Shown here: positions 44,568-53,145 of the stretch, piece by piece
Position numbering within the stretch: the first letter of the stretch is position 1
Layout: every line of letters starts with the position of its first letter
Source: Chryseobacterium sediminis
GTDB lineage: Bacteria > Bacteroidota > Bacteroidia > Flavobacteriales > Weeksellaceae
Direction of reading: 5' to 3'
Length of the DNA stretch: 64,000 nucleotides
NCBI RefSeq assembly: GCF_008386505.1
Contig: NZ_VUNZ01000004.1
Location: forward strand, 186,001 to 250,000
Position numbers and translations under genes: made by a program
Notes under the pieces: model-generated
Seen by the model: the letters and a program-made list of their open reading frames with translations, nothing else
Databases searched by the model: none
Told to the model about the DNA's origin: nothing

Positions 44568-47500
44568 ATGAAAAAAATTAAAATTTTAGGTCTGCTGTTT
44601 ACAGCAATGGCAACCTATGCGCAAAGTAAAACAGAAAACTATATACAATCCAAAACCTGTCTAAGCGGTGACTGTACAAAGAAAACAGAGACCATTACCT
44701 ATTTCGATGGACTGGGAAGACCCAAGCAGATTGTCAGTGTAAAAGCGACTACCACGGGAAAAGACCTGGTTACCCCTATTACCTATGACGGGTTTGGAAG
44801 ACAGGATAAGGATATCCTTCCTGTTCCTGCAACTACACTCAATTCAGCCATTCATACCGGGATTGTGAATGAAACTGCTGCTAATTCTTATTACGGTGTC
44901 ACCAATGCCTACACAGAAAAGGAAATTGAAAAATCTCCCTTAGACAGGGTAAAGCAGTTGGCTCAGCCGGGTGATCCCTGGAAGATGAGCAGCGGACACA
45001 CCCAGAAATTTAAATATGAGGTGAACCTCGGGACAGAGGTTAAGAAGTTTATTACGAGTACAACCACAGGTACAGTAGGGGCGGATAACAAAACTGTTTC
45101 TTCTGTGTCCCTAACGCCGGGCAGTATTTTTTATAATGCTGGCACTTTATACAAGAATACTGTAACGGATGAAGATGGAACTCCTGTCATAGAGTTTCAG
45201 AATGGACGCGGTGAGACTGTACTGGTGCGTAGAACAGACGGATCGCAGAACATCGACACCTATTATGTTTATAACGAATACGGGCAAAAGGCATTTGTAA
45301 TACCTGCTTTGGCCTTGCAAAAGATTGAACAAAATAATAATGTGGTTACCACAGATATTTTGAACACCTATTGCTACCAGTACCGATATGATGGATTAGA
45401 CAGACAGGTGGAAAAAAGGTTGCCGGGAAGAGACGATTGGGAATCTGTGGTGTATGATGCTGCTGACCGTCCGGTGCTTACTCAGGATGTTAACCTGAAA
45501 AATAAGGGACAATGGCTGTTGACCAAATATGACGCTTTTGGCCGTGTTGCCTATACAGGGCTTATTACTGGAGGGGACAGAGCCAGTATGCAAGGCCAGA
45601 TCGCTAGTCTTGTTATCAGTGAAGAGCCAACTGCCAATGGATTTGCCAAAGATGGCATTGTATTGTATTATACCAATAATTTCCTTCCGGGTTTTACTAA
45701 ACTGCTTACCGTCAATTACTATGATTCTTATCCAAGGGATGCAAAGGAGTTTCCACCTGCGAAAATCCTCGATCAGTTTGTAGTCAACGAAGACAAAACG
45801 CTTAATGGAGGTGTCAATACCCAGGGTCTACCTACAGCTTCTTATATAAAGAATATTGAAGATGATAACTGGACCAAAACTTATTTCTATTACAATACCA
45901 AAGGTGGAAAGGTAGCTGAGAAAAGCTGGAATCATTTAGGAGGATATACCAAAAAGGAATTTAAACTTGATTTCTCCGGTGCTGTGGATGAAAGTTATAC
46001 CTATCACAAAAAAGGAAGTGCAGATGCGGAAGTGGTTATCAAAGAAAGATTTGTATACGACGACCAAAAAAGACTTCTGAAGCTCTATCATAAGGTGAAC
46101 AGTCTAACAGAAGAACTTATGGTAGAAAACATCTACAATGACCTGGGACAGCTTACTAATAAAAAGACAGGTAATACCACGGGTACCCCTTTGCAGTCTA
46201 TAGACCAGACCTACAATATCAGGGGATGGCTTACCAAAGTGAATGATCCTACGAATTTAAACGGGAAGCTTTTTGCCTATGAAATTAAATACCATAACCC
46301 TGTATATTCTACAGTTTCTACCGGGAAATACAATGGGAATATTGCAGAAATAGATTGGCAGGCTGCTGATGGAGGAACGCTTAGAAGATATAATTATCAG
46401 TACGATGGATTAGAACGATTAAAAAACGGGATCTATTCTGAACCCAATGCAACGGTTCCAAAGAATAATTATTACAATGAGGCTCTTACTTATGAGGTTA
46501 ATGGTAATATCCAGAGCCTGAAAAGAAATATGCTGCTCCAGAATTTAGGAGCTCAGGTGATGGATGATCTTTCTTATGTCTACTCTGGAAACAGGCTTAC
46601 TTCTGTCACAGAAACTTCTGGAAATTATAATGGTTATCCTGATTCTTCCGGTAACCCCATCTCCTATGATGCTAATGGAAACATGACAGATCATGTGGAT
46701 AAAGGCATTTTGCAGATTGATTACAATTATCTGAATCTGCCTGATTATGTCAAGTTTGATAAAACCTATGTACCGCGAAACCTGAATCCAGGAGTGTTGG
46801 ACTATAATGTAAATACGAAGTACTTATACAACGCAGCTGGAGCAAAATTGAGAAAAGTGTATACCTATGCATCAGGCAGAGGACAGATGGAAACCATTGA
46901 CAAAACTGATTATCTGGATGGATTTCAATATACCAATGATGTTTTAAATTTTGTACCTACCTCAGAGGGGTATTATGATTTCGTTCAAAATAAGTATATT
47001 TACAATTATACAGATCATCAGGGAAACATCAGATTGGCGTATTATAAAGATGCTTCCGGAAACCTGAAAGTAGACAGGACTACAAATTACTATCCGTTCG
47101 GATTGGAGTTTGGAGATTATTTAGGGACTTCTCTTTCCATATCTCCAAACTATAAGTATTCATCCCAAGGACAGGAGAAACAACAGGAAACAGGATGGAG
47201 TTCTTACCGATGGAGAAATTATGATGCTGCCATGGGTAGGTTCTTCAATGTTGATCCATTAAGTGAAAAATATGCTTACCAATCACATTATAATTTCTCT
47301 GAAAACAGAGTTGTTGATGGAAGAGAATTAGAGGGATTAGAGTGGCAAAGTACTAAAAGAGAACAGGACCTACCTGGAGACCCGATAGAGTTTGCAGAAT
47401 TCATAGGTGGAGGAATTAATAGCATAAGAGCAGCCTTCTCAAACAATGTTGTAAGAACAGCTAATGTAATTACCAATGATGCCATACGAAATAAATATGT

Positions 47501-48047
47501 AGTTGATGAAGATGGTGGTTTAACTCTTTTGACTGGTGTTCCTAAAGAATCCTTTAAAGAAAAAGTTGTAAACGGTTCTTTTGATTTAGCCACTTTAGGA
47601 ATGGCAGCTTTTGGTGGACCTGAAGGAGCATTAACAGCACAAGGAGGTAAGGCTCCGGCTTTAAAAGCAATACAAGAAGCTAAAGCTGCTGCAAAGCAAT
47701 TAACAGGAAAAGCTAAGGCCGCTGCTGAAGGAAGAGTGATTGCTAAACGAGGATCATTTAGGAAAAAAACTTTGAAAGATGCTTGGGATAACGCAAAAGA
47801 TGGCACATTACCAAATACAAAAATGTGTCCGACATGTAAAAAGAATGTTAAGGGAAATCCACACAAAGGAGAAAAAAGAAGTGGTCCTGATGGTTGGGAT
47901 GCAAGCCATTATCCTTCGTGGGTAAATAGAAATCATGATGGAATGACAAGAAAGGAACAATTAGATAATTATAATACAGGAGTAGAAGTAGAATGTTTCG
48001 GCTGTAACCGATCCGCAAAAGATAACGATTCAAGATTTCACAGATGA
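44568..48047 (+). CDS. DUF6443/Rhs-repeat protein with C-terminal GH-E (HNH/Endo VII) nuclease toxin tip
   Basis: An 1159-residue exported polymorphic toxin. The signal peptide is MKKIKILGLLFTAMATYAQS. DUF6443 follows (KTETITYFDGLGRPKQIVSV, PITYDGFGRQDKDILPVP). YD repeats fill residues 130-850 (YVYNEYGQKAFVIPA, YRYDGLDRQVEKRLPGR). The Rhs core, residues about 815-925, reads YNYTDHQGNIRLAYYKD, then GQEKQQETGWSSYRWRNYD, FNVDPLSEKYAYQSHYNFSE and RVVDGRELEGLE. A pretoxin linker (LATLGMAAFGGPEGALTAQG) precedes the tip at 1060-1159: CPTC at 1087, WDASHYPSW with His1114, TRKEQLDNYN and ECFGCNRSAKDND, matching the GH-E nuclease pattern. Its stop overlaps the immunity gene start by 4 bases. Confidence 0.9.
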   Translation: MKKIKILGLLFTAMATYAQSKTENYIQSKTCLSGDCTKKTETITYFDGLGRPKQIVSVKATTTGKDLVTPITYDGFGRQDKDILPVPATTLNSAIHTGIVNETAANSYYGVTNAYTEKEIEKSPLDRVKQLAQPGDPWKMSSGHTQKFKYEVNLGTEVKKFITSTTTGTVGADNKTVSSVSLTPGSIFYNAGTLYKNTVTDEDGTPVIEFQNGRGETVLVRRTDGSQNIDTYYVYNEYGQKAFVIPALALQKIEQNNNVVTTDILNTYCYQYRYDGLDRQVEKRLPGRDDWESVVYDAADRPVLTQDVNLKNKGQWLLTKYDAFGRVAYTGLITGGDRASMQGQIASLVISEEPTANGFAKDGIVLYYTNNFLPGFTKLLTVNYYDSYPRDAKEFPPAKILDQFVVNEDKTLNGGVNTQGLPTASYIKNIEDDNWTKTYFYYNTKGGKVAEKSWNHLGGYTKKEFKLDFSGAVDESYTYHKKGSADAEVVIKERFVYDDQKRLLKLYHKVNSLTEELMVENIYNDLGQLTNKKTGNTTGTPLQSIDQTYNIRGWLTKVNDPTNLNGKLFAYEIKYHNPVYSTVSTGKYNGNIAEIDWQAADGGTLRRYNYQYDGLERLKNGIYSEPNATVPKNNYYNEALTYEVNGNIQSLKRNMLLQNLGAQVMDDLSYVYSGNRLTSVTETSGNYNGYPDSSGNPISYDANGNMTDHVDKGILQIDYNYLNLPDYVKFDKTYVPRNLNPGVLDYNVNTKYLYNAAGAKLRKVYTYASGRGQMETIDKTDYLDGFQYTNDVLNFVPTSEGYYDFVQNKYIYNYTDHQGNIRLAYYKDASGNLKVDRTTNYYPFGLEFGDYLGTSLSISPNYKYSSQGQEKQQETGWSSYRWRNYDAAMGRFFNVDPLSEKYAYQSHYNFSENRVVDGRELEGLEWQSTKREQDLPGDPIEFAEFIGGGINSIRAAFSNNVVRTANVITNDAIRNKYVVDEDGGLTLLTGVPKESFKEKVVNGSFDLATLGMAAFGGPEGALTAQGGKAPALKAIQEAKAAAKQLTGKAKAAAEGRVIAKRGSFRKKTLKDAWDNAKDGTLPNTKMCPTCKKNVKGNPHKGEKRSGPDGWDASHYPSWVNRNHDGMTRKEQLDNYNTGVEVECFGCNRSAKDNDSRFHR

Positions 48048-48583
48048 AAATAGTAAAGCACCTAGAAAAATATATTGGTGAAATATCCAATGCCATAAAT
48101 ATTACAGATAAGAGATATGAAGTTACAATATCAGTATATGAGAATATTCCCTTTGAAGAATTAAGAACATATTCAACTTTAGGGCTTAATCGCTACTTTG
48201 TTGGTTATTATTTTGAATTTATTCTCGTATGTGAAAATAAGTTTAGTAAAGATGAAATAGCTTCTTTCTTAACGAGTTTTTCTGAATACGTAATAGAACA
48301 AAATATAAATGTTCAGAGAGGTGATGTTATATCATTTGATTTTACGATGACTTCGGAGACTAAAATGAATTCATTATATTTTACTTTACCTTTTTATTTT
48401 GATGAACATTTACAACAGCTTGATTTGGAGGACAGATCAGTCATTTTTCCACTGATAATTCCAGTCTATAATGAAGAAGCTCAGTTGATAAAAGAAAAGG
48501 GATGGAATAGTTTTGAAGAATTTCTGGAAGAAAATGAAATTGATAATCTTTGGGATTTGAATAGGGAAGTTTATGTATGGTAA
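48044..48583 (+). CDS. Probable immunity protein to the GH-E nuclease tip
   Basis: A 179-residue cytoplasmic acidic protein without a signal peptide. The ATG overlaps the toxin stop (ATGA), the tightest coupling in the island and the usual arrangement of toxin and immunity gene. Glu- and Asp-rich segments (EEFLEENEIDNLWDLNREVY) would suit binding to a basic nuclease. I do not recognise a named immunity family. It is followed by a strong terminator, marking the end of the first cassette. Base composition is lower in G+C than the Rhs core, as is common for cassette tips. Confidence 0.8.
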   Translation: MKIVKHLEKYIGEISNAINITDKRYEVTISVYENIPFEELRTYSTLGLNRYFVGYYFEFILVCENKFSKDEIASFLTSFSEYVIEQNINVQRGDVISFDFTMTSETKMNSLYFTLPFYFDEHLQQLDLEDRSVIFPLIIPVYNEEAQLIKEKGWNSFEEFLEENEIDNLWDLNREVYVW

Positions 48584-48622
48584 GATTTGTAAAAGATTAT
48601 GTAAGACTATCTCAATGACCCG

Positions 48623-49618
48623 ATGTGGCAACTTATAAAATTTAGGGTATTGTATTATAATACCCTAAATTTTTATGCTGGCCATACCGATCAGGTAGGA
48701 AACATCAGACTAGCGTATTATAAAGATGCTTCCGGGAACCTGAAAGTAGACAGGACTACCCATTTTTATCCTTTCGGATTGGAGTTTGGAGGAGATTTAA
48801 GTACTGCTAATTCAATATCACCAAACTATAAATACTCTTCCCAGGGACAGGAAAAACAAACGGAAACAGGATGGAGTTCTTACCGCTGGAGGAATTATGA
48901 TGCAGGGATGGCGAGGTTCTTTAATGTTGATCCATTAAGTGAAAAGTATGACTATCAGTCACATTATAATTTCTCAGAAAACAGAGTAGTTGATGCAAGA
49001 GAGCTCGAAGGCTTGGAAGCTAAAAAGGTAAATGAGGTTAGCCTTCCTGGTGATCCCGTAGAATTTGCCGAATTTATTGGTGGAGGGATTAATAGTATAA
49101 GAGCAGCTTTTTCTAATAGTGTTGTAAGAACAGCTAATGTAATAACTAATGATGCTGTACGAAATAAATATGTTGTTGATGAGGACGGTAGCTTAACTCT
49201 GTTAACTGGCGTTCCGAAAGAATCCTTTAAAGAAAAAGTAGTAAATGGTTCTTTTGACTTGGCTACTTTAGGGATGGCAGCTCTTGGTGGGCCTGAAGGT
49301 GTGCTTACAATGCAAGGAGGAAAGGCTCCAGCCATAAAAGCTGTTGAAGAAGTTAAAAATTTACAAAAAGCAGGAAGAACCGGTAAACAGGCAAGACTAA
49401 TAGAGCTAGCAGAAGAACCTAAGCTAGGGAAAGCTGATAAGGGTTGGTTAAAGTCTGATATAAATAAAGTTGCACAAGGAAAGAGAACTACAATCAGAAA
49501 CCCTCCCGGAAAGGATTTGGCCCATGAAAGAGGACGAGAGGCTGCGAAAGGCTATTCTTATAAATATTCTCATTTACAAGATAGGAGTTTACATAGGAAA
49601 CAGCACAAATATGAATAA
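48623..49618 (+). CDS. Orphan Rhs-core fragment with Ntox8-like toxin tip
   Basis: An orphan C-terminal cassette. The open frame starts before the terminator hairpin, but Rhs similarity begins about base 48677 (AGHTDQVGNIRLAYYKDASG). It repeats the main Rhs core (GQEKQTETGWSSYRWRNYD, FNVDPLSEKYDYQSHYNFSE, RVVDARELEGLE) and the pretoxin linker, about 680 bases similar to 47010-47690. It then diverges into a different tip at residues about 255-331: GKADKGWLKSDINKVAQGKR, IRNPPGKDLAHERGREAAKG and YSYKYSHLQDRSLHRKQHKY. This resembles the Ntox8 (bacterial toxin 8) family, probably a nuclease. It has no signal peptide or shell, so it is not secreted as it stands, and could act only after recombination with the main gene. 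Confidence 0.85.
   Translation: MWQLIKFRVLYYNTLNFYAGHTDQVGNIRLAYYKDASGNLKVDRTTHFYPFGLEFGGDLSTANSISPNYKYSSQGQEKQTETGWSSYRWRNYDAGMARFFNVDPLSEKYDYQSHYNFSENRVVDARELEGLEAKKVNEVSLPGDPVEFAEFIGGGINSIRAAFSNSVVRTANVITNDAVRNKYVVDEDGSLTLLTGVPKESFKEKVVNGSFDLATLGMAALGGPEGVLTMQGGKAPAIKAVEEVKNLQKAGRTGKQARLIELAEEPKLGKADKGWLKSDINKVAQGKRTTIRNPPGKDLAHERGREAAKGYSYKYSHLQDRSLHRKQHKYE
48638..48674 (+). terminator. Terminator after the first toxin/immunity cassette
   Basis: AAATTTAGGGTATT / AATACCCTAAATTT, a 14-bp perfect stem with a seven-base loop followed by Ts. The next Rhs fragment begins within a few bases of it. Confidence 0.88.
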
Positions 49619-49674
49619 TGGAGGAAGAAAGAATAAAGAAAGACCTGTAGAAGGTGAAAAATAAAATTAATATT

Positions 49675-50058
49675 ATGCATAGCAAAGAAATCGAAAACAT
49701 TTTAAAATTAGAGCCTTTTAAAAGATATGAATATTTTATAAAGAAGGCCGCAGACTTTGAACAGCTTTGGACAATTATTGATCAGGATGGAGATTATGTT
49801 ATTTCAGAAATTGATGAATTTAGTCTTATCTCGTTTTGGCCATCTGAAGAGTTTGTTACATTGTATTTGGAAGAAGGTTGGCAAGATTGTAAACCTTTAA
49901 AATTGACTATAGATGATTTGAAAGAAAATGTATTCGATATTATTAATTCTGAAAATTATTTAATAAATGTGTTCCCTATAAATGGAAGATCAGGATTTGT
50001 AGTAAGTCTCGAAGAATTTAATCGAGATTTGCAGGAAGAGCTAGATAAAATAGAATAA
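49675..50058 (+). CDS. DUF2750-family immunity protein
   Basis: A 127-residue cytoplasmic protein (start MHSKEIENILKLEPFKRYEY chosen; an ATG at 49654 adds seven lysine-rich residues). DUF2750 features are visible: KRYEYFIKKAADFEQLWTI, ISFWPSEEFVTLYLEEGWQD, INVFPINGRSGFVVSLEEFN. DUF2750 proteins are common immunity partners in polymorphic toxin loci. It lies 56 bases after the Ntox8-like tip and is its likely antidote. Confidence 0.85.
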   Translation: MHSKEIENILKLEPFKRYEYFIKKAADFEQLWTIIDQDGDYVISEIDEFSLISFWPSEEFVTLYLEEGWQDCKPLKLTIDDLKENVFDIINSENYLINVFPINGRSGFVVSLEEFNRDLQEELDKIE

Positions 50059-50133
50059 TCCCAGTTTTTTTACCCACATTAGAATAGAAACAGCCCTTGC
50101 TGAAATGCAGGGGTTTATTGATATGGATCATAA

Positions 50134-50775
50134 ATGCATATGATAAAATACAAAGGAATTGAAATACATATTGTAGATAGTCTTTACTTGGAAACAAAAG
50201 GATTAGATTCTTATATAAGTAAAGAAATCAGAGTTGCTATTGTTAATAATCAACCTGAAAATTATATTGACGTTATTAAATACATTATAGATTATATTGT
50301 AGATAGTAAACCGACCATATCTGAAAACCAAAATATTGGTTATTATTCATGGCTTTTACAATTTAGATTGGATGAAGATAACTGCTATGATATATATGAA
50401 GCAAACTCTGATGGTAGTAGTTTTAATAAAGGTTGTGATACGGCAATTTCAGTTGTCAGGCAGCAAGGGGAAATATGCTGGCAACAAAATCTTATTCCTC
50501 TCTTTCCAAACTTCAGTCAGTCCGTAGTTATATCAGATGGTGTTTATGAAGGGAAAGACATCGAAGGAATTAGATATGACTCACCTCAAGATGAGAGTGG
50601 ATGGTACCTTATCACGGATGACTATAATGACGATATTAAGTCATTAAAAATGGTGCATTTTTATCATGTTGCTTTTGCTCGTCCTGATATTTTAAAGTAT
50701 TTAGCCATACCATTTGGATACAGATTTATCATGAAAGAAGGAAATATTGGAATATATAAGGATGAGGAGGAGTAA
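50134..50775 (+). CDS. Imm33/DUF2185-family immunity protein with N-terminal extension
   Basis: A 213-residue cytoplasmic protein; an ATG at 50140 is an alternative start. The last 90 residues follow the DUF2185/Imm33 pattern: VVISDGVYEGKDIEGIRYDS, then ESGWYLITDDYNDDIKSLKM and PDILKYLAIPFGYRFIMKE. The first 120 residues (HIVDSLYLETKGLDSYISKE, SWLLQFRLDEDNCYDIYEAN) are a separate domain I do not recognise. No toxin tip lies immediately before it; it is 75 bases after the DUF2750 gene, so it may be an orphan antidote to a toxin carried by neighbouring cells or lost here. Confidence 0.8.
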   Translation: MHMIKYKGIEIHIVDSLYLETKGLDSYISKEIRVAIVNNQPENYIDVIKYIIDYIVDSKPTISENQNIGYYSWLLQFRLDEDNCYDIYEANSDGSSFNKGCDTAISVVRQQGEICWQQNLIPLFPNFSQSVVISDGVYEGKDIEGIRYDSPQDESGWYLITDDYNDDIKSLKMVHFYHVAFARPDILKYLAIPFGYRFIMKEGNIGIYKDEEE

Positions 50776-50892
50776 CTCCCAATTAGAATGATATCATTAA
50801 AAGAGAGTAAAGGATATGCAGATATATGGTTTGATGAAAGCCTATTAATAGAAGATTAAGAATAGAAGAGCATAATATGTGTTAATGAAATT

Positions 50893-50925
50893 ATAGCATG
50901 GGTTTATTATCCGTGCTATTTTATT
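50893..50925 (+). terminator. Terminator closing the Ntox8/DUF2750/Imm33 cassette
   Basis: ATAGCATGG / CCGTGCTAT stem with one G-T pair, followed by a T-rich tail, just before the next Rhs fragment. Confidence 0.6.
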
Positions 50926-50940
50926 AAATAAATATATTTA

Positions 50941-51819
50941 CCACTGTGCAGATCAGGTAGGAAACATCATATTAGCGTTTTACAAAGATGTTCCGGTAGC
51001 CTGAAAATAGACAGAACTAACCATTTTTATCCTTTGGGATTAGAGTTTGGTGGAGAGTTGAGTACTGCTGTTTCAATAACACCTAACTATAAATGCTCTA
51101 CCCAAGGGACAGGAAAAACAAACGGAAACAGGATGGAGTTCTTACAGATAGAGGAACTATGATGCTGCGATCGGAAGGTTCTTTAATGTTGACCCTTTAA
51201 GTGAAAAGTACTCTTACCAGTCTCATTATAATTTTGCTGAAAATAGAGTTGTTGATGCTAGAGAATTGGAAGGCTTAGAAGCAGTATTAATAAATGATAC
51301 CACAATCGAATGGAGAATAAAGATTGATAATAAGTTAGGAACTGATTATAATAAAACACTTTTGCAAGATGCTTCGGCTATTTTAAGCCAAAATGGAATG
51401 ACGGTGAATATTATTGAAGATGCTGAGGCGAAATTTACGATTGAACTGGCTAAGCCTGTAGCAAAGTTTACTGCAGATGGAATGATTTCTATAACCAATG
51501 GATACAATATACCTGATGGAAATATTTATGATGGTCAAGTTACATCAAAAGACAGTCCAAGAACATTAGCACACGAACTTAGACACAAAGCAAGTTTGCC
51601 ACATATATTCGCTGAAACAAGTAAGGTTGAAAATACTAAAGAGAACCAAAAAAATTGATGAATTCTGATGATAATAATAAGGTTGAATTACGAGATACAT
51701 CAGGAACAAATCTAACTCCATCTCAAACAAAAGATATAAAGGATCACATTAGAATTACTAATGAAAATAGAGAAAGAAAAGAAAAAGAGCAACAAAGATT
51801 AAATCAAACCCCTAATTAG
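50941..51819 (+). pseudogene. Decayed Rhs-core/metzincin metalloprotease toxin cassette
   Basis: A third copy of the Rhs core. Compared with the copies at 47010 and 48680 it has a lost base near 50990 (GATGTTCC for GATGCTTCC), a gained base near 51104 (CCCAAGGGACAGG) and a TAG at 51149-51151 replacing the Trp codon of YRWRNYD. Further on the frame is open and encodes DPLSEKYSYQSHYNFAENR, VVDARELEGLE, then a tip of about 100 residues with HELRHKASLPH, the HExxHxxxxxH zinc motif of metzincins (51572-51604; usual Gly replaced by Ser). The frame ends at 51658 in a seven-A run; one more A would continue into LMNSDDNNKVELRDTSGTN, which looks like the metzincin Met-turn, ending at 51819. Confidence 0.85.
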
Positions 51820-51820
51820 A

Positions 51821-52285
51821 ATGAAAATTAATAAAAAAATATTTTTCGTTACAAGTTTTTTAATATTGAATCTTGTTTCGTGTCAGACTAAAAAAATAAT
51901 TACTTATGCTAAATATGAAAATTTAGATACAGAAAAAAAGAAAGAAGTTGATAAAAGTCTCAAAGATATATTAGAGTATTTAGCAAAAAAAGAGAATGAG
52001 ATTGTCTTATTATTTCAGTATAATTGTTTTTATAATAAAAAATTAGAAATTAATAAAAAATATAGTTTGGATTTTCCTAAGGATTCAAATAATGATCATT
52101 ATGGTCAAAAATTTAAATTGGTTAAAAAAGAAGAAGGAGCTATCAAAATAAAAGTATCTGATGGCAAAGAATTTTTAATCAATCAAAAAAAAGGGTTTGA
52201 TTATATAGGTGTTTGTTACTATGAAAAAGAAGATAAACTATATGTAGAATACTTTGATTATCCTCGAATTTTAGCTATTGAGTAA
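51821..52285 (+). CDS. Lipoprotein, probable immunity protein to the metzincin tip
   Basis: A 154-residue lipoprotein: MKINKKIFFVTSFLILNLVSC with lipobox LVSC. The mature part is lysine-rich with a helix (KKKEVDKSLKDILEYLAKKE) and a beta-rich second half (FDYIGVCYYEKEDKLYVEYF). No family recognised. Starting one base after the restored end of the metzincin tip, it fits the immunity position; its periplasmic placement would suit a protease acting there. Confidence 0.72.
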   Translation: MKINKKIFFVTSFLILNLVSCQTKKIITYAKYENLDTEKKKEVDKSLKDILEYLAKKENEIVLLFQYNCFYNKKLEINKKYSLDFPKDSNNDHYGQKFKLVKKEEGAIKIKVSDGKEFLINQKKGFDYIGVCYYEKEDKLYVEYFDYPRILAIE

Positions 52286-52456
52286 TTATAATTTTTCTGA
52301 AAACAGGGTTGTAATTATTATAACAAGAATGATGGATTTATGGGAACTTCAATTGGAGGTGAAGATATTGAAGCAAAAGATCCGTCAAAATCGAGAACAA
52401 GCACCATTGATAGATCGAAAACAATTACCACGTCACCAATAAATAATTTAAAATGA
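52286..52456 (+). pseudogene. Remnant of an Rhs cassette: core tail plus unknown toxin tail
   Basis: Bases 52287-52313 encode NYNFSENRVV, the end of the Rhs core (YNFSENRVVD), followed at once by an unrelated frame NYYNKNDGFMGTSIGGED... ending SPINNLK at 52456, 47 residues. Its stop overlaps the start of the next gene by four bases (ATGA). This is the last piece of a toxin whose front part has been deleted, still fused to its immunity gene. The toxin type cannot be determined. Confidence 0.65.
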
Positions 52457-52755
52457 AATATTATACTTTTATATTGCTAGTTTCTCTTTCTTGTTGTGAG
52501 CAAAGAATATCTAACAAAAGTGAAAATAACATTACTGATAAAGAGATTGCAATTTCTGTAGCTGAAAAAAAATGGGAAGAGGTTTATGGAAAATCTACAA
52601 TAAATAAACAAAAACCGTTCGTTGCAGAAAGGAAAAATGATAGTATTTGGACTGTGCATGGAAACTTTCCTAAACCACCAGTAATAGGAGGTGTTGCTTA
52701 TGCAGAAGTAAATGTAAAAACTAAAGAAGTGATTAAATATACACACGGAGAGTAA
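52453..52755 (+). CDS. NTF2-fold immunity lipoprotein
   Basis: A 100-residue lipoprotein with a short signal MKYYTFILLVSLSC (lipobox SLSC). The mature part follows the NTF2-fold immunity pattern: AEKKWEEVYGKSTINKQKPF, ERKNDSIWTVHGNFPKP, then GGVAYAEVNVKTKEVIKYTH. These proteins typically protect against polymorphic toxins. It overlaps the preceding tip remnant by four bases and ends with a terminator at 52820. Confidence 0.85.
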   Translation: MKYYTFILLVSLSCCEQRISNKSENNITDKEIAISVAEKKWEEVYGKSTINKQKPFVAERKNDSIWTVHGNFPKPPVIGGVAYAEVNVKTKEVIKYTHGE

Positions 52756-52819
52756 ATAGATTGTATTTTATAATTTGCTGGTTGTTTTCATATACAGACT
52801 GAGAGTAGCCAGCTCAAAC

Positions 52820-52848
52820 AACAAGCAATCTAAATGGTTGCTTGTTTT
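52820..52848 (+). terminator. Terminator after the NTF2-fold immunity gene
   Basis: AACAAGCAA / TTGCTTGTT stem with nine-base loop and a short T-tract, 65 bases after the stop. Confidence 0.75.
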
Positions 52849-52854
52849 ATGCCT

Positions 52855-53145
52855 CAAAAGAAAATAATATTTACAACTATACAGAAGAATCAGATTAAAA
52901 TACTAAATATCAATAATTGTGCTGACTTTGTTATAAATACTGTAATAGCAGGAGGTGTCAAATTACCAAAAACTACAAGTTCATATGGTGGATTCAAAGG
53001 ACATAATCCGGGTGGTTTAGGAGAAGATATAAGAGAACAAAATAATAATATTCGCAAGGGAAAAACCCCTGAAGGTAATTCAAAAACACCAAAAAATAAA
53101 AATAATGAGAGCGATAACAATAGAGTTAAAAGTATTGGTTTGTAG
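52855..53145 (+). pseudogene. Remnant of an Rhs cassette with NC-motif (papain-like) toxin tip
   Basis: One frame near 52858 encodes KENNIYNYTE, like the YIYNYTD of the Rhs core, and then stops. Another frame, open from an ATG at 52834, reads ILNINNCADFVINTVIAGGV, then KLPKTTSSYGGFKGHNPGGL and GEDIREQNNN, to 53145. The NNCADF element and the following Pro/Gly pattern resemble the nucleophile region of NlpC/P60-like or related papain-fold toxin tips found at Rhs C-termini in Bacteroidetes. The front of the domain is missing and the frames do not join, so this is a broken fragment. Its end overlaps the start of the next lipoprotein gene by 41 bases. Confidence 0.65.

Noticed and set aside
47288..47866. 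192-residue open frame on the minus strand
   Set aside because: It is antisense to the Rhs pretoxin region and its translation is Pro/Ser/Ala-rich without domain features; a similar antisense frame occurs opposite the homologous copy at 48964-49335, as expected for a codon-bias shadow.
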